Below, piece after piece: positions 17,343-27,218 of a stretch of DNA of 56,086 nucleotides (the stretch's first letter is position 1; every line of letters starts with the position of its first letter). Both the position numbers and the translations under genes were made by a program. The DNA is taken from assembly GCA_026421205.1 (NCBI GenBank), contig JAPKBM010000011.1, forward strand, positions 1-56,086. Reading direction: 5' to 3'. The notes beneath the pieces are model-generated. The model worked only from the letters and a program-made list of their open reading frames with translations. It searched no databases and was not told the DNA's origin. Source of the DNA: Planctomycetota bacterium. Its GTDB lineage: Bacteria > Planctomycetota > UBA1135.

Positions 17343-20300
17343 ATGAAAGTCCTTTTCCTTCTTGGCTTCGTGGGTGCCCTGGGCTGCAGTCATGCGCTGC
17401 AACCAGAGGTTCCGCCCAACATCATTATTATTTTGGCCGATGATATGGGGATGGGTGACCCCGGTTGCTACAACCCAGAATCCAAAATCACCACCCCGGC
17501 CATCAATCGCCTTGCAGAGGAGGGAATGCGTTTTACCGACGCGCATTCCCCTTCTGCTGTTTGTACTCCTACCCGTTACGGCCTCCTTACGGGAAGATAT
17601 TGCTGGCGCAGTCGTCAAAAACGCTGGGTCCTGCAGGGATACTCACCCGCACTGATTGAAGAAAATCGCGCTACCATCGCCAGTTTTCTAAAAGAAAAGG
17701 GGTACGCGACTTACGGGGTAGGCAAGTGGCACCTTGGCTTAGGCAACGCAGAAAAAACTGATTACGCTAAACCCTTAAACCCAGGGCCCCTGGAGGTTGG
17801 CTTTGACCATTGGTTTGGAATTCCAGCATCACTCGACATGACCCCCTACGTCTATGTCCGCGACCACGGCACGGAAGAAGAAGCCACCGAAGAAACCAAA
17901 GGTGGAAAACATACTCGTAATGGCGGTACTGGGTTTTGGCGCTCCGGCCCCTCCGCCCCCAGCTTCAAACACGAAGAAGTTTTGCCGCGCATTACTGAAG
18001 AAGCGGTCAGCGTGATTCAAAAACAAAGCAAAAATCAACCTTTCTTTTTATACCTTCCGTTTTCCGCTCCGCACACTCCTTGGCTTCCAATCGAGAAGTT
18101 TCGTAACAAAACGGGTGCTGGAACTTACGGGGATTTCGTTGCCCAAGTGGACCACAGCGTGCAGAAAATCCTGCAAACACTAGACGAGAAAAACTTAACG
18201 GAAAATACCTTGGTGATTTTCACCAGTGACAACGGTGCCCATTGGACTCCGCAGGAAATTGAAAAATATCAGCATCGCGCCAACCTCCATCTGCGCGGGC
18301 AAAAAGCAGATATTTGGGAGGGCGGACACCGCGTCCCCTTCGTTGTGCGCTGGCCAAAACGCATTGCCCCGAACACTACCAATGATTCTCTGATTGGCCT
18401 GCAAGATCTATTCGCCACGATTACCGACCTTCACGGAGCCATCCCTGACGTCGGCCAAGCGGAAGACTCCAAAAGTCTCCTTCCTCAACTCCTCGGCGAA
18501 AAAAACCCCAACCCACGCCAAAGCTTGGTGCATCATTCCGGCGCCGGCATGTTCGCGCTCCGGTCAGAGAACTGGAAACTCATCGATGGCTTAAGCTCCG
18601 GCGGTTTTACCCGGCCACAAGTCGGCTTGGCCGAGATAAATACACCCGAAGCTAACCAAGCCGTCGGCCAACTCTACGATTTAGATGACGACCCTGCCGA
18701 AAAAAATAATCTTTGGCTTAGCCAAACTAAAAAGGTTCAAGCCCTACAAAGACAACTTCAGGAAATTCGTCATGGTAAAGAAAACATTTCCTACCGTGGC
18801 TTGCACGCGGACGGGAAAACTATTTGGGCATCCGGAACCGGTGGAAATATTCGCCGCAGTTTGGACGGTGGTCAAACCTGGGCAGACTGCTCCGTTACCC
18901 AAGGCGAAGATTTAGATTTCCGAGACATTGAAGGCCTTGGCCCAAATACTGCCATCGCCATGAGCGCCGGCCCTGGGAAGGCATCCAGGGTTTTCCGTAC
19001 CATCGACGGCGGCTTCAACTGGAAAGAAGTGGCACGCTGTCCGTCGGAAAAAGGATTTTGGGATGGCATTGCTTTTTGGGACAAGAAAAACGGATTGCTT
19101 GTTGGCGACCCCATCAACGGCCGCCTTGCCTTGTGGCGGACCGAAGACGGCGGCAAAACGTGGCAACCTTTGCCGGCCGAATCCCGCCCCCAAGTTGCGG
19201 CGGAGGAATATTGTTTCGCAGCATCAGGCACTTCGCTCACCATGCAAGCCGACGGACGAGTCTGGATTGCAACCGGTGGGAGTCAAGCCCGCGTTTTTCG
19301 TAGCGCCGACTTTGGCAGAAGCTGGACCACCAGCCAAACTCCCATCCAGGCAGGCACCGCATCAACCGGAATATTTTCCATCCATATGCGAGATTCTCAA
19401 AACGGGCTCATCATCGGCGGTGATTATCAAAACCCAAGTAACACACAAAAAAATCTAGCCCGCACCAAAGACGGCGGCGCCACTTGGCAACTCATTCCAA
19501 ACTCCGGCATCGGTGGATATCGATCCTGCGTCAATTGGCAGGAAGGTGCATGGCGCGCCACCGGCATCAACGGCAGTGAAATTTCTTGGAACGATGGCAC
19601 GACTTGGCACCCGCTAGGAAGCACTGGTTACAACGCCGCCGCCGGCCGAGTGTTTGGGGGAGAAAAAGGTCGGTTGCGAATTCCTCTGGCTACGCCACCA
19701 AGCACGAATCAACCCAACATCCTTTTCTTTCTGGTCGACGACCTTGGCTGGCAAGACACTTCGGTGCCTTTTGCGAATCAAATGACCGACCTCAACCGAC
19801 GCTATCGGACCCCCGCCATGGAACGACTTGCGGCCGAAGGTTTAAAATTCACCCAAGCCTATACCGCCAGCCCGGTGTGCTCCCCCACCCGCACCAGTAT
19901 TTTGAGCGGGAAAAATCCCGCCCGCAGTCATATCACTCAATGGATTCCGGGTGAAGGTAAGGGAACACCTCAATCCCAAAAATGGGCTAATCCGATCTGG
20001 AATCAAAACGGACTCACCGCCAAAGACCCCACCCTGCCGCGCTCACTTGCCGCCGGCGGTTACCAAACTGCCCACCTCGGCAAAGCGCACTTCGGCAAAA
20101 AGGGGACCCCCGGCGCCGACCCCACTCAACTTGGATTCCAAGTCAACGTCGCCGGAAGTCACATCGGCCACCCAGGTTCTTTTTTGCCGCCGTATGGAAA
20201 AGTAGGCCATAGCCATCGCGTACCGGACTTGGATGATTTGCGCAACACCGGCCGCTATCTCAACGACGCGCTGACTGACAAAACGCTGGCCGTACTGGAC

Positions 20301-21110
20301 GCCTTCGCCACCCAACCTGATGGCAAACCGTTTTTCATTCATCTTGCTCATTACGCGGTGCACACCCCCATTCAAGGTGACCCAGCCTTACTGAATGGTT
20401 ACGCCGACGACCTCACCCAAGCGCAACGCCACTATGCCACTATGGTGGAAAGTTTTGACCAATCATTGAACAGGATTTTGACCCGCTTGGATGAACTGGG
20501 ACTTACGGAAAACACTTTGGTAGTTTTCTTTTCCGACAACGGCGCCCTGGTCACTCATGGCGGACCACCCACCGACTGCGAACCATTAAGCGGTGGCAAA
20601 GGAACCATGCGTGAAGGCGGCACCCGCGTGCCGATGCTCGTACGCTGGCCCGGTCACACATTGATCGGCGCAGAAATCACCACGCCGATGATTTCCGACG
20701 ACTTCTTTCCCACCTTGATGGCCGCGGCCAACTTGCCGATGCCAGTTGGAGAATTCGACGGGGTTTCTATTTTGCCGCTACTGCAAAACCAGGCGATATC
20801 TGAACGAACTTTATTGTGGCATTGGCCTCACTATTGGGCGAACAAAGGATTAAGGGATCGTTGGGATTTCATCCAGCCGTTCACCTCTTTGCGAGACGGC
20901 GATTGGAAAATTACTTGGCGCTGGGATGACCAACACGCGGAACTTTTCGATTTAAGCAAAGACCTCGGCGAAAAAAACGACTTGGCCGAGGTTCACCCAC
21001 AAAAGCGAGACCAACTTCTTTCCAAACTCCGCTCCCGCTTGCAAGAAGTCAATGCCCCTCGCCCGCGGCACCATGAGTCTTTGGAACCGGTTGCTTGGCC
21101 TGGGGAGTAA
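17343..21110 (+). CDS. Sulfatase / YCF48-like propeller / sulfatase triple fusion
   Basis: 1255 residues, ATG start, signal sequence with a possible lipobox (GALGC). The first sulfatase covers about residues 20-475: ILADDMGMGDPGC, formylglycine motif CTPTR with Cys74, GVGKWHLG, FTSDNGAH. A YCF48/BNR-like beta-propeller follows from about 480 to 785 with Asp-box repeats SLDGGQTW, TIDGGFNW, TEDGGKTW, SADFGRSW, TKDGGATW and WNDGTTW. The second sulfatase runs from about 795 to the end: LVDDLGWQDTS, CSPTR with Cys846, LGKAHFGKKG, FFSDNGALV. Both sulfatases keep the cysteine that FGE converts to formylglycine, so both may be active. The junctions are abrupt, with no long linkers. The gene lies 3 bases after the sulfatase-PhoD fusion and converges on another sulfatase at 21123. 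Confidence 0.9.
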   Translation: MKVLFLLGFVGALGCSHALQPEVPPNIIIILADDMGMGDPGCYNPESKITTPAINRLAEEGMRFTDAHSPSAVCTPTRYGLLTGRYCWRSRQKRWVLQGYSPALIEENRATIASFLKEKGYATYGVGKWHLGLGNAEKTDYAKPLNPGPLEVGFDHWFGIPASLDMTPYVYVRDHGTEEEATEETKGGKHTRNGGTGFWRSGPSAPSFKHEEVLPRITEEAVSVIQKQSKNQPFFLYLPFSAPHTPWLPIEKFRNKTGAGTYGDFVAQVDHSVQKILQTLDEKNLTENTLVIFTSDNGAHWTPQEIEKYQHRANLHLRGQKADIWEGGHRVPFVVRWPKRIAPNTTNDSLIGLQDLFATITDLHGAIPDVGQAEDSKSLLPQLLGEKNPNPRQSLVHHSGAGMFALRSENWKLIDGLSSGGFTRPQVGLAEINTPEANQAVGQLYDLDDDPAEKNNLWLSQTKKVQALQRQLQEIRHGKENISYRGLHADGKTIWASGTGGNIRRSLDGGQTWADCSVTQGEDLDFRDIEGLGPNTAIAMSAGPGKASRVFRTIDGGFNWKEVARCPSEKGFWDGIAFWDKKNGLLVGDPINGRLALWRTEDGGKTWQPLPAESRPQVAAEEYCFAASGTSLTMQADGRVWIATGGSQARVFRSADFGRSWTTSQTPIQAGTASTGIFSIHMRDSQNGLIIGGDYQNPSNTQKNLARTKDGGATWQLIPNSGIGGYRSCVNWQEGAWRATGINGSEISWNDGTTWHPLGSTGYNAAAGRVFGGEKGRLRIPLATPPSTNQPNILFFLVDDLGWQDTSVPFANQMTDLNRRYRTPAMERLAAEGLKFTQAYTASPVCSPTRTSILSGKNPARSHITQWIPGEGKGTPQSQKWANPIWNQNGLTAKDPTLPRSLAAGGYQTAHLGKAHFGKKGTPGADPTQLGFQVNVAGSHIGHPGSFLPPYGKVGHSHRVPDLDDLRNTGRYLNDALTDKTLAVLDAFATQPDGKPFFIHLAHYAVHTPIQGDPALLNGYADDLTQAQRHYATMVESFDQSLNRILTRLDELGLTENTLVVFFSDNGALVTHGGPPTDCEPLSGGKGTMREGGTRVPMLVRWPGHTLIGAEITTPMISDDFFPTLMAAANLPMPVGEFDGVSILPLLQNQAISERTLLWHWPHYWANKGLRDRWDFIQPFTSLRDGDWKITWRWDDQHAELFDLSKDLGEKNDLAEVHPQKRDQLLSKLRSRLQEVNAPRPRHHESLEPVAWPGE

Positions 21111-21122
21111 AAACGACCCTGC

Positions 21123-22514
21123 TTACTTTTCAACAGGCATGGGCGCCCGAGTGTCTTTGCGCCATTGCCGAAGGAGAGCCAGCAGTCGGGCGGTGGTTTC
21201 CTTTTCGATCTTGGCCAAGTCTTGAGCTTCCTGGATATCCGCAGACAAGTCAAACAACTGCACCTTGCCCGTGGTGAAGTCCTCATGAAGTTTCCATCGG
21301 CCGTGGCGCAACACTGCCGATGGCATTGCCCGCCAAGTGCCTTTTTTCGCCGAACTTTCCAAGTAGCCTGGGAAGTGCCAGACATGGGGGGATCCATGCA
21401 CTTTGGTACGCAGGGAAAGGAAAATATCGTGGCCGTCGAGGGGGTGGTCGGCCGGTTGTTTGGTATCTGTAATGCCCAAAAAAGTGGGGTAGAAATCTAA
21501 AGTGGAAACCGGCATAGCGGAAGTTGTTCCTGACTGTATTTTCTTGGGCCATCTCATAAGCAAGGGCACTCGAATCCCGCCTTCACTCAACATGCCTTTG
21601 CCACCTCTGAGTGGAGCATTATGGGTTACTTCGGGAGAACCGCCAACACCGGCATCTTGATAACCGCCGAGCCCTCCATTGTCAGAAGTGAAAATCACCA
21701 GAGTGTTTTCATCCAATCCCAACACTTGTAACTCATCCAACAACCGCCCAGTCTGACGGTCCAATTCGGTCACCATACCGGCATAAGTGGAATTCTTCTG
21801 TTGGCCTGACGGCACTTTACTTTCGAAATGCTCCTTGTCCTTCGCAAGTGCTTGCAACGGAGTGTGCACCGCATAATGCGAAAGCAATAAAAAGAAAGGT
21901 TTCTCTTGACTCCTTTGTACAAACCCAATGGCCTCATTAGTTAAACGTTCTGTCAAAGAATCTCCAGGTTCCCCATCTTCCAAACCCGGCATATCTCCCC
22001 ACGGAAAAAGGTGGCCCTTGGGATGGCCTCGCGAGTCTCCACCAATTGCAAAATCAAAACCCTGGTGACGAGGGTCAGTCCCTGCCGCTTTATTACCCAA
22101 ATGCCATTTGCCGACAAATCCCGTGGTGTACCCATTGGCTTGCAGGGCTTCGGCAATCGTCAAAACACTACTGGCCAAATGACGTTGGTTTTTGGGAGGC
22201 ACCATGGCGCGGTTTTCCTCTTTACCCCGCTTACCACTCCCTACCGTCCACATTCCGGTGCGTGCCCCCCACTGACCACTCAACAAAGCCGCCCGGGTTG
22301 GCGCACAATTCGCCGCCGCCGCATAAGCATCGGTAAAGCGCATGCCTTCTTTAGCCAGAGAATCCAAGCGCGGCGTTTCATACCAATCACTGCCTTGGCA
22401 GGCCAAATCCGCCCACCCCAAGTCATCAGCCAAAATCAACACTACATTGGGAGGTGGAGGCACCGACGACTCCACAATTTGAACAAAACTCAGACACAGG
22501 AGGGGAAAAATCAC
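21123..22514 (-). CDS. Exported type I sulfatase
   Basis: 463 residues from a GTG start; MIFPLLCLSFVQIVESSVP acts as signal sequence. It has all usual parts: VLILADDLGWADLAC, formylglycine motif NCAPTR (Cys70), FVGKWHLGNK, LLLSHYAVHTP, FTSDNGGLGGY, GGKGMLSEGGIRVPLLMRWP. It resembles the choline-sulfatase/N-acetylgalactosamine-6-sulfatase branch of S1 enzymes, but the substrate cannot be fixed. It is the last gene of the minus-strand run NanA-like lyase / Kelch-SSS symporter / AGE epimerase / sulfatase, 52 bases after the epimerase, which points to desulfation of an amino sugar or sialylated glycan. Confidence 0.92.
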   Translation of the reverse strand: MIFPLLCLSFVQIVESSVPPPPNVVLILADDLGWADLACQGSDWYETPRLDSLAKEGMRFTDAYAAAANCAPTRAALLSGQWGARTGMWTVGSGKRGKEENRAMVPPKNQRHLASSVLTIAEALQANGYTTGFVGKWHLGNKAAGTDPRHQGFDFAIGGDSRGHPKGHLFPWGDMPGLEDGEPGDSLTERLTNEAIGFVQRSQEKPFFLLLSHYAVHTPLQALAKDKEHFESKVPSGQQKNSTYAGMVTELDRQTGRLLDELQVLGLDENTLVIFTSDNGGLGGYQDAGVGGSPEVTHNAPLRGGKGMLSEGGIRVPLLMRWPKKIQSGTTSAMPVSTLDFYPTFLGITDTKQPADHPLDGHDIFLSLRTKVHGSPHVWHFPGYLESSAKKGTWRAMPSAVLRHGRWKLHEDFTTGKVQLFDLSADIQEAQDLAKIEKETTARLLALLRQWRKDTRAPMPVEK

Positions 22515-22566
22515 TTAGGAAGCATAGCCCGATTACACAACCCTCCCACAGTCTTCCAGGACGAAA

Positions 22567-23733
22567 TTAAGTCAGATCATCCAATATTTCACTCGCCTTT
22601 AAAAGCATGCGTGGATAGTGAAATGGGCCCTTCCATGGACTTCCCTTGAGTGTCTGAATAACCGTACCACTTTGGCTTAGCCAACCCCAACATTCTCCAT
22701 GGACTGAGTCCCGATGGTGTCCCTCAAACCAGTCCCAGGCCATCTGCGCCCGATCCATCCACTTCGAATCCTTCGACAACCGCCAAGCGTAAAGGGCCGC
22801 AAGAATGGCCTCGCACTGTGGCCACCAAAATTTTTGATTCTGCCAATATTCTTGAATTGGCTTGTCGTCAGCAGAAACGAAATAGACGACACCGCCATTT
22901 TTTTCATCCCAACCCAATGCCCAAGAAGTTTCGGCCATCGACAAGCCAATTCTCGCAAGGTCTTCATCTGGATTCCCCTTTTCATCGGTGCGCCGAAGGG
23001 CCTCTTCCATCATAAACCAAGAAGCTTCCAGTGCATGACCTGGATTCAAAGTGCGCCCGTCAAACGATGGAATGGGCCTGCCATCCGGTGCCACAATTTC
23101 GTAAACGGCGTTCGGCTTGGCGCATAACGTCAGATTTTCAATGGCGCGGTCACGCAAACTTTGCCCCCCTGGACAGCCACACGAAGAATCTAGTGATTGG
23201 GAGAGATAGAGCGCCATCATGTTTGGGGCCAAAGCAATGGACGGACGCGTATTGGTGCACCATTTTTCAGGATAGTGGTCGGTGTCACCATCATGATCGT
23301 AAAAAACCTGAGCAAAGGATTGGGCCTCTGCTTTCAAGTTTGCGTCATGGGTGATGGCGGCCAATTCCCCTAGCCCCAATGCAGCAAATGCCTCTGCATA
23401 GGCGTACCGTCGGCTTCTCAAGGGATCTCCCGACTCGGTGACTAAAAATCGTAGTCGCCCACGCTCATTTTTTCCGTAATCCAACAAAAAACTAGCTGCG
23501 GACATCGCTGCAGATAGCCAATCTGAATTTGAATCTACATGCCGATACGCATGAGCAAACATCCAAACCGCTCTTCCCTGCATCCAAATGGATTTATCGG
23601 AATCCACCAAACTGCCATCAGAATCCAACGAAGTATAAAAACCTCCTTTTTTTTTGTCCAAGCCATGGCTTAACCAAAAAGGCAACACCTCCTCCACCAG
23701 GATTGCGCGTAATTGAGCGGATGAAATACTCAT
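22567..23733 (-). CDS. AGE family N-acylglucosamine 2-epimerase-like protein
   Basis: 388 residues, normal length for the family, ATG start, no signal peptide. The (alpha/alpha)6-barrel pattern is clear: WLSHGLDKKKGGFYTSLDSDG, SIWMQGRAVWMFAHAYR, NPGHALEASWFMMEEALRR, DEKNGGVVYFVSADD, KFWWPQCEAILAALYAW, HRDSVHGECWGWL. AGE/RnBP epimerases interconvert GlcNAc and ManNAc; some members act on free sugars such as cellobiose or mannose. Next to a NanA-like lyase gene the ManNAc-to-GlcNAc step of sialate catabolism is the best guess. It begins about 100 bases after the symporter gene; that stretch shows no clear signal. Confidence 0.88.
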   Translation of the reverse strand: MSISSAQLRAILVEEVLPFWLSHGLDKKKGGFYTSLDSDGSLVDSDKSIWMQGRAVWMFAHAYRHVDSNSDWLSAAMSAASFLLDYGKNERGRLRFLVTESGDPLRSRRYAYAEAFAALGLGELAAITHDANLKAEAQSFAQVFYDHDGDTDHYPEKWCTNTRPSIALAPNMMALYLSQSLDSSCGCPGGQSLRDRAIENLTLCAKPNAVYEIVAPDGRPIPSFDGRTLNPGHALEASWFMMEEALRRTDEKGNPDEDLARIGLSMAETSWALGWDEKNGGVVYFVSADDKPIQEYWQNQKFWWPQCEAILAALYAWRLSKDSKWMDRAQMAWDWFEGHHRDSVHGECWGWLSQSGTVIQTLKGSPWKGPFHYPRMLLKASEILDDLT

Positions 23734-23835
23734 TTTTCAGGAACGGAAAGATGGAGGTCGCCCAAAGGAATGCGCATAAAATTCATATGGGCGCGGACTC
23801 GCAAGACATCACTTGAAAGAAAAAGAAGGAGCGGT

Positions 23836-26307
23836 TCATTTTTTGTATGCCGTGACCTCCGGAGAAGCCCTCGGCCCCTTGATGAAAAAGGAAATCATCC
23901 ATCCTGAAAAAATACCTACGCCCATTCCTAAAGCGCCATACCAATACGCGTGGAGGTCGGAATTCCAAGCAGCCCAAGCTAAGACGGCTGTACCTAAGCC
24001 GGCACCAAGCAAGGCGGCCGTGGCGTGAACCCGCGGCACAAAAGCACCAAGCAAAAACAAGGTGGCAACTCCAGACGAAAGCAAGCCCAATGCTTTCAAG
24101 AATAATAAAAATAAAGAGCGGATATCAAAGGAAGCCAAAAAGATAGCCGCAGCCGTACCGAACAATCCAGCACCGAGAGTCCAACGCTTGGCAATTTTCA
24201 AGATTCGATCATCATCGGCCTCAGGGTTTCGGGGCCTGTAGAAGTCATTGGTAAATGCAGTTGCCACGGAATGCATGGAGGAGTCCAAGCTGGACATGGT
24301 GGCAGCAAATAAACCAGCAATGACAAGACCCGCCAAGCCCGTCGGCAAATAATCTCCGATGAAGAGCGGTAAAATTCCGTCATCGGACATACCTATTTGA
24401 AGGTTTTGCGGGTTCTCTCGGTAAAAAGCCCACAAGCAAACCCCCAGGAAAGGGAAAATTAAACCTGCCGGTAAGGCCAACCACCCGCTCAACCAAGCAC
24501 TCTTTTCGGCCGCTCGCTGATCTTTTACCGAAAGGAAACGTTGTACGACTGTTTGATCTGAAGTGTAGGTCGGAACCATCATGATGGTGGCGCCAAGGAG
24601 CAAGGACCAAGATGCTGCATCCGTCCAAGAGAATCCATTGTCCCACACCAGAAGTTTTGTGGATGCGATGGAGTCCGAAAATGCGGCCATTCCGCCGCTG
24701 CCGCTCAAGGCAATACCAAGAGCTACGAATACGCCACCGAACAGCACGAAGACTTGGGTGACGTCGGTCCAAATCACGGCTTCCATCCCACCAATCACGG
24801 TATACCCAGTGGCCAAAACCCCAGTGACCAAAATGCAATAGCGCATGTCTAACCCAGTTACCGTGGACAAGGCCAAGGATGGCAAATAAACCACAATGCC
24901 CATGCGAGCCAGTTGCAATAGAATAAAAGCGCCACTTCCGACTTGGCGTACGGAACGGGAATAACGGTATTCTAAATACTCATAGGCGGTGCGCAGATTT
25001 AAGCCATGGTAAAAGGGCAAGAAAACATGGACCACAAGGGGAACCACTAAAAGTATCGCCAACCAAGTGGGTCCAAATTTTAAATCCGTTGCATAGGCCA
25101 AAGCTGGTGTTGCCAAAAACGTGATGGACGACAAAGTAGTTCCATAGATAGATAGCCCGGCCGCCCACCATGGAATTCGTTTTCCGGCTACAAAATAATC
25201 CTCACTCCCCTTGTTTCGTTTTCGAAACCAAGCTCCTTTAGCAACCAAAATCCCCAAGTAGAGAGCAATAACACCCCAATCCCAAGGAGCAAGGCCAGGT
25301 GCCCTTGGAGAGATCTCGAAATAGGAGACTTGGTTCGTTCTTACACCGGGCTTTGTTTCCCCACTCACAACAACAAATCCATCTTCCCATGCAACCGCAC
25401 TGGTCGTCACAACGGGCAACGGCATTTGAGAACAAGTCACCCAAGTTTCTGTCAAGGTGTGGTAGGCGTAAACATCGGAAAACCAACCTGGGTGCTCCTT
25501 TTTTTGGCGCAGAGTCCCATCATCTCCCGGAAGAAGAAGGGTGTGCGTGGGGCCGACGTTGATTGCCGCAGCCGCCGCCAGCGGGCGAGGTAAATCCGTC
25601 GTCTTTCTCCACGTTTCACTTGCAGGCAGAAATCTCCAAGCATCAGCAAGAATTCCGTGTTTTGGATTTTCCCCACCAAAAACGAAAAGGGCTTCTTGTC
25701 CATCACCAAGGACCTGACTCACTATGGAGGCTTTACAGCGAGGCAATCCTGGGAAAATTGGATGCTGCTTCCACTTTGAGTTTTCTTGAAGCAAATCCAA
25801 ACTCCAAAAACTTGAGTCCAGCCCAATTTGCCCATCTCGATCCGTACCACCGGGAAGAACCCATAAACGATTTTTAGAAAGGGTGGCCGCGAGGAAAGAA
25901 GTCGGCCGAGGCATGGATGTCATTCTCGAGAATGCCCATCCAGCATCCTTTCGCTCCAAAAAGAGGACTTCGGAAGTTGCACCTGATTCGTCACAACCCC
26001 CGATGAAGAGAAGGCCTCCATTCCACGGCACTGTGGCTCCATACCCTCTCGGTGCTGGCAAATCTGGGCCGGCTGTCCAATTCCCTCTTTCAAATAGGTA
26101 GGTATCCCTATGCCAGCGCTTTAGGCCACCCTCACTTGGACCCCCCTCAGGAAAATTTGCACCACCACCCGTAAAAAGTGTCCCACTTTCTCCGACGACC
26201 CCGACAAAGTGCCCGCCAAGACCGAGTTCATTGGGAAGCGACGCGAGATTGGACCATTCCAAGGCATCGCCCTGCAAGGCACAGGTCAAAAAAATGGCCA
26301 AAATCAT
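23836..26307 (-). CDS. Kelch-like mutarotase domain fused to a sodium/solute symporter (SSS family)
   Basis: 823 residues. The start ATG overlaps the stop of the NanA-like gene (ATGA). Residues 1-330 follow a signal sequence with a Kelch propeller like the cyclically permuted mutarotase family (NanM type): GGGANFPEGGP, LPAPRGYGATVPWNGGLLFIGGCDE, LFVFGGENPKHG, LPRPLAAAAAINVG. Residues about 340-823 form an SSS transporter with 13 or so membrane spans (AGKRIPWWAAGLSIYGTTLSS, EYLEYRYSRSVRQVGSGAF, YTVIGGMEAVIWTDV, TSDQTVVQRFLSVKD, ATMSSLDSSMHSVATAF). The propeller would sit on the periplasmic side and could supply the right anomer of the sugar to the sodium-driven importer. With the neighbouring lyase and epimerase a sialic acid substrate is likely, though not proven by sequence. 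Confidence 0.9.
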   Translation of the reverse strand: MILAIFLTCALQGDALEWSNLASLPNELGLGGHFVGVVGESGTLFTGGGANFPEGGPSEGGLKRWHRDTYLFERGNWTAGPDLPAPRGYGATVPWNGGLLFIGGCDESGATSEVLFLERKDAGWAFSRMTSMPRPTSFLAATLSKNRLWVLPGGTDRDGQIGLDSSFWSLDLLQENSKWKQHPIFPGLPRCKASIVSQVLGDGQEALFVFGGENPKHGILADAWRFLPASETWRKTTDLPRPLAAAAAINVGPTHTLLLPGDDGTLRQKKEHPGWFSDVYAYHTLTETWVTCSQMPLPVVTTSAVAWEDGFVVVSGETKPGVRTNQVSYFEISPRAPGLAPWDWGVIALYLGILVAKGAWFRKRNKGSEDYFVAGKRIPWWAAGLSIYGTTLSSITFLATPALAYATDLKFGPTWLAILLVVPLVVHVFLPFYHGLNLRTAYEYLEYRYSRSVRQVGSGAFILLQLARMGIVVYLPSLALSTVTGLDMRYCILVTGVLATGYTVIGGMEAVIWTDVTQVFVLFGGVFVALGIALSGSGGMAAFSDSIASTKLLVWDNGFSWTDAASWSLLLGATIMMVPTYTSDQTVVQRFLSVKDQRAAEKSAWLSGWLALPAGLIFPFLGVCLWAFYRENPQNLQIGMSDDGILPLFIGDYLPTGLAGLVIAGLFAATMSSLDSSMHSVATAFTNDFYRPRNPEADDDRILKIAKRWTLGAGLFGTAAAIFLASFDIRSLFLLFLKALGLLSSGVATLFLLGAFVPRVHATAALLGAGLGTAVLAWAAWNSDLHAYWYGALGMGVGIFSGWMISFFIKGPRASPEVTAYKK

Positions 26308-27218
26308 GTGGTGATCCCCCAGCCGTGCTCGCCTTCTTGAAGTCCAAGATTTTTGAGCTGCGAAACAACCTCCTCCGTCTGAGCCTTTGAAACGGGATTC
26401 AAGGGCAAGCGCACCGAGCCAACATCCACCCCAAGGCGTGCCATTAATGATTTTGTCATCGGTAAGTAACCAGGCTTTGCAACGACTTCAATCATCCGAA
26501 TCGCTTGTTGCTGCAGAAATTCGGCTCTTTTCAATTCCCCCGCTGCTTCAGCGGCAAGCAACTGCACGTACAGCGGTGCAGAAAAATTATAAGAGCTACC
26601 GACCGCGCCGTCGGCGCCGGCACGAACTCCTTCGATGAGTTGTTCGTCCATACCGTAAAACATCTCAAAATCCCCGCGCTTTGTGCAAGCGCGAAAAGAC
26701 TTCATGTCAGCATCAGTAAACTTTATTCCTGATAAATTAGGAATGCGAGATTTACCCAACTCCAAGAATTTGGCCATGTCTTCACTAACTCCAGTAAGGG
26801 GCGGGATGTGATAGTAATAAAATGGTTTGTCGGGGGCAGCCTTAGAAATGGCGCTGCACCAATCCAAAAGGCCATCGACCCCGCTGGGCTTAAAGAAGGA
26901 CGGTGCAAGTGCGGCAATGCCACCTACCCCGTCCAAAGTATTACAGAGGTCGGCCATTTTTTTTGCGTCATCCAAGCAATGGTGGCCGACATGGATGATG
27001 AGGCGCAAGCCAGAGGCTGAGGCCGCGGCCGACCAAACCTCGGCCATACGCAAACGCTCACGCACTGTGAGAGAGGGCCATTCCCCGGTGGAACCGCCTA
27101 CAAAAGCTCCAAGGCATCCGGAATTCTTTAATGCCTCTGCCTGTCGAGAGATGACTTCCACATCCAGCGCGCCGAACGCGTCAAAAGGAGTGTGAGGAGC
27201 CGCAAAAAGGATTGCCAT
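26304..27218 (-). CDS. nanA: N-acetylneuraminate lyase-like / DHDPS family aldolase
   Basis: 304 residues from ATG 27216-27218, chosen because MAILFAAPHTPFDAFG is the normal family N-terminus; an upstream extension to 27290 is not family-like. Signature residues of the DapA/NanA class I aldolases are present: GGSTGEWPSLTVRER, the tyrosine site YYYHIPPLTG (the form typical of sialate lyases rather than DapA), and Schiff-base Lys in SGIKFTDADM. The reaction is expected to be cleavage of N-acetylneuraminate to ManNAc and pyruvate. It is first in the minus-strand operon; its stop overlaps the Kelch-SSS start. The 94-base gap to divergent serB is the probable promoter area for both. No sialidase or nanK is seen in the window. 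Confidence 0.85.
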   Translation of the reverse strand: MAILFAAPHTPFDAFGALDVEVISRQAEALKNSGCLGAFVGGSTGEWPSLTVRERLRMAEVWSAAASASGLRLIIHVGHHCLDDAKKMADLCNTLDGVGGIAALAPSFFKPSGVDGLLDWCSAISKAAPDKPFYYYHIPPLTGVSEDMAKFLELGKSRIPNLSGIKFTDADMKSFRACTKRGDFEMFYGMDEQLIEGVRAGADGAVGSSYNFSAPLYVQLLAAEAAGELKRAEFLQQQAIRMIEVVAKPGYLPMTKSLMARLGVDVGSVRLPLNPVSKAQTEEVVSQLKNLGLQEGEHGWGITT

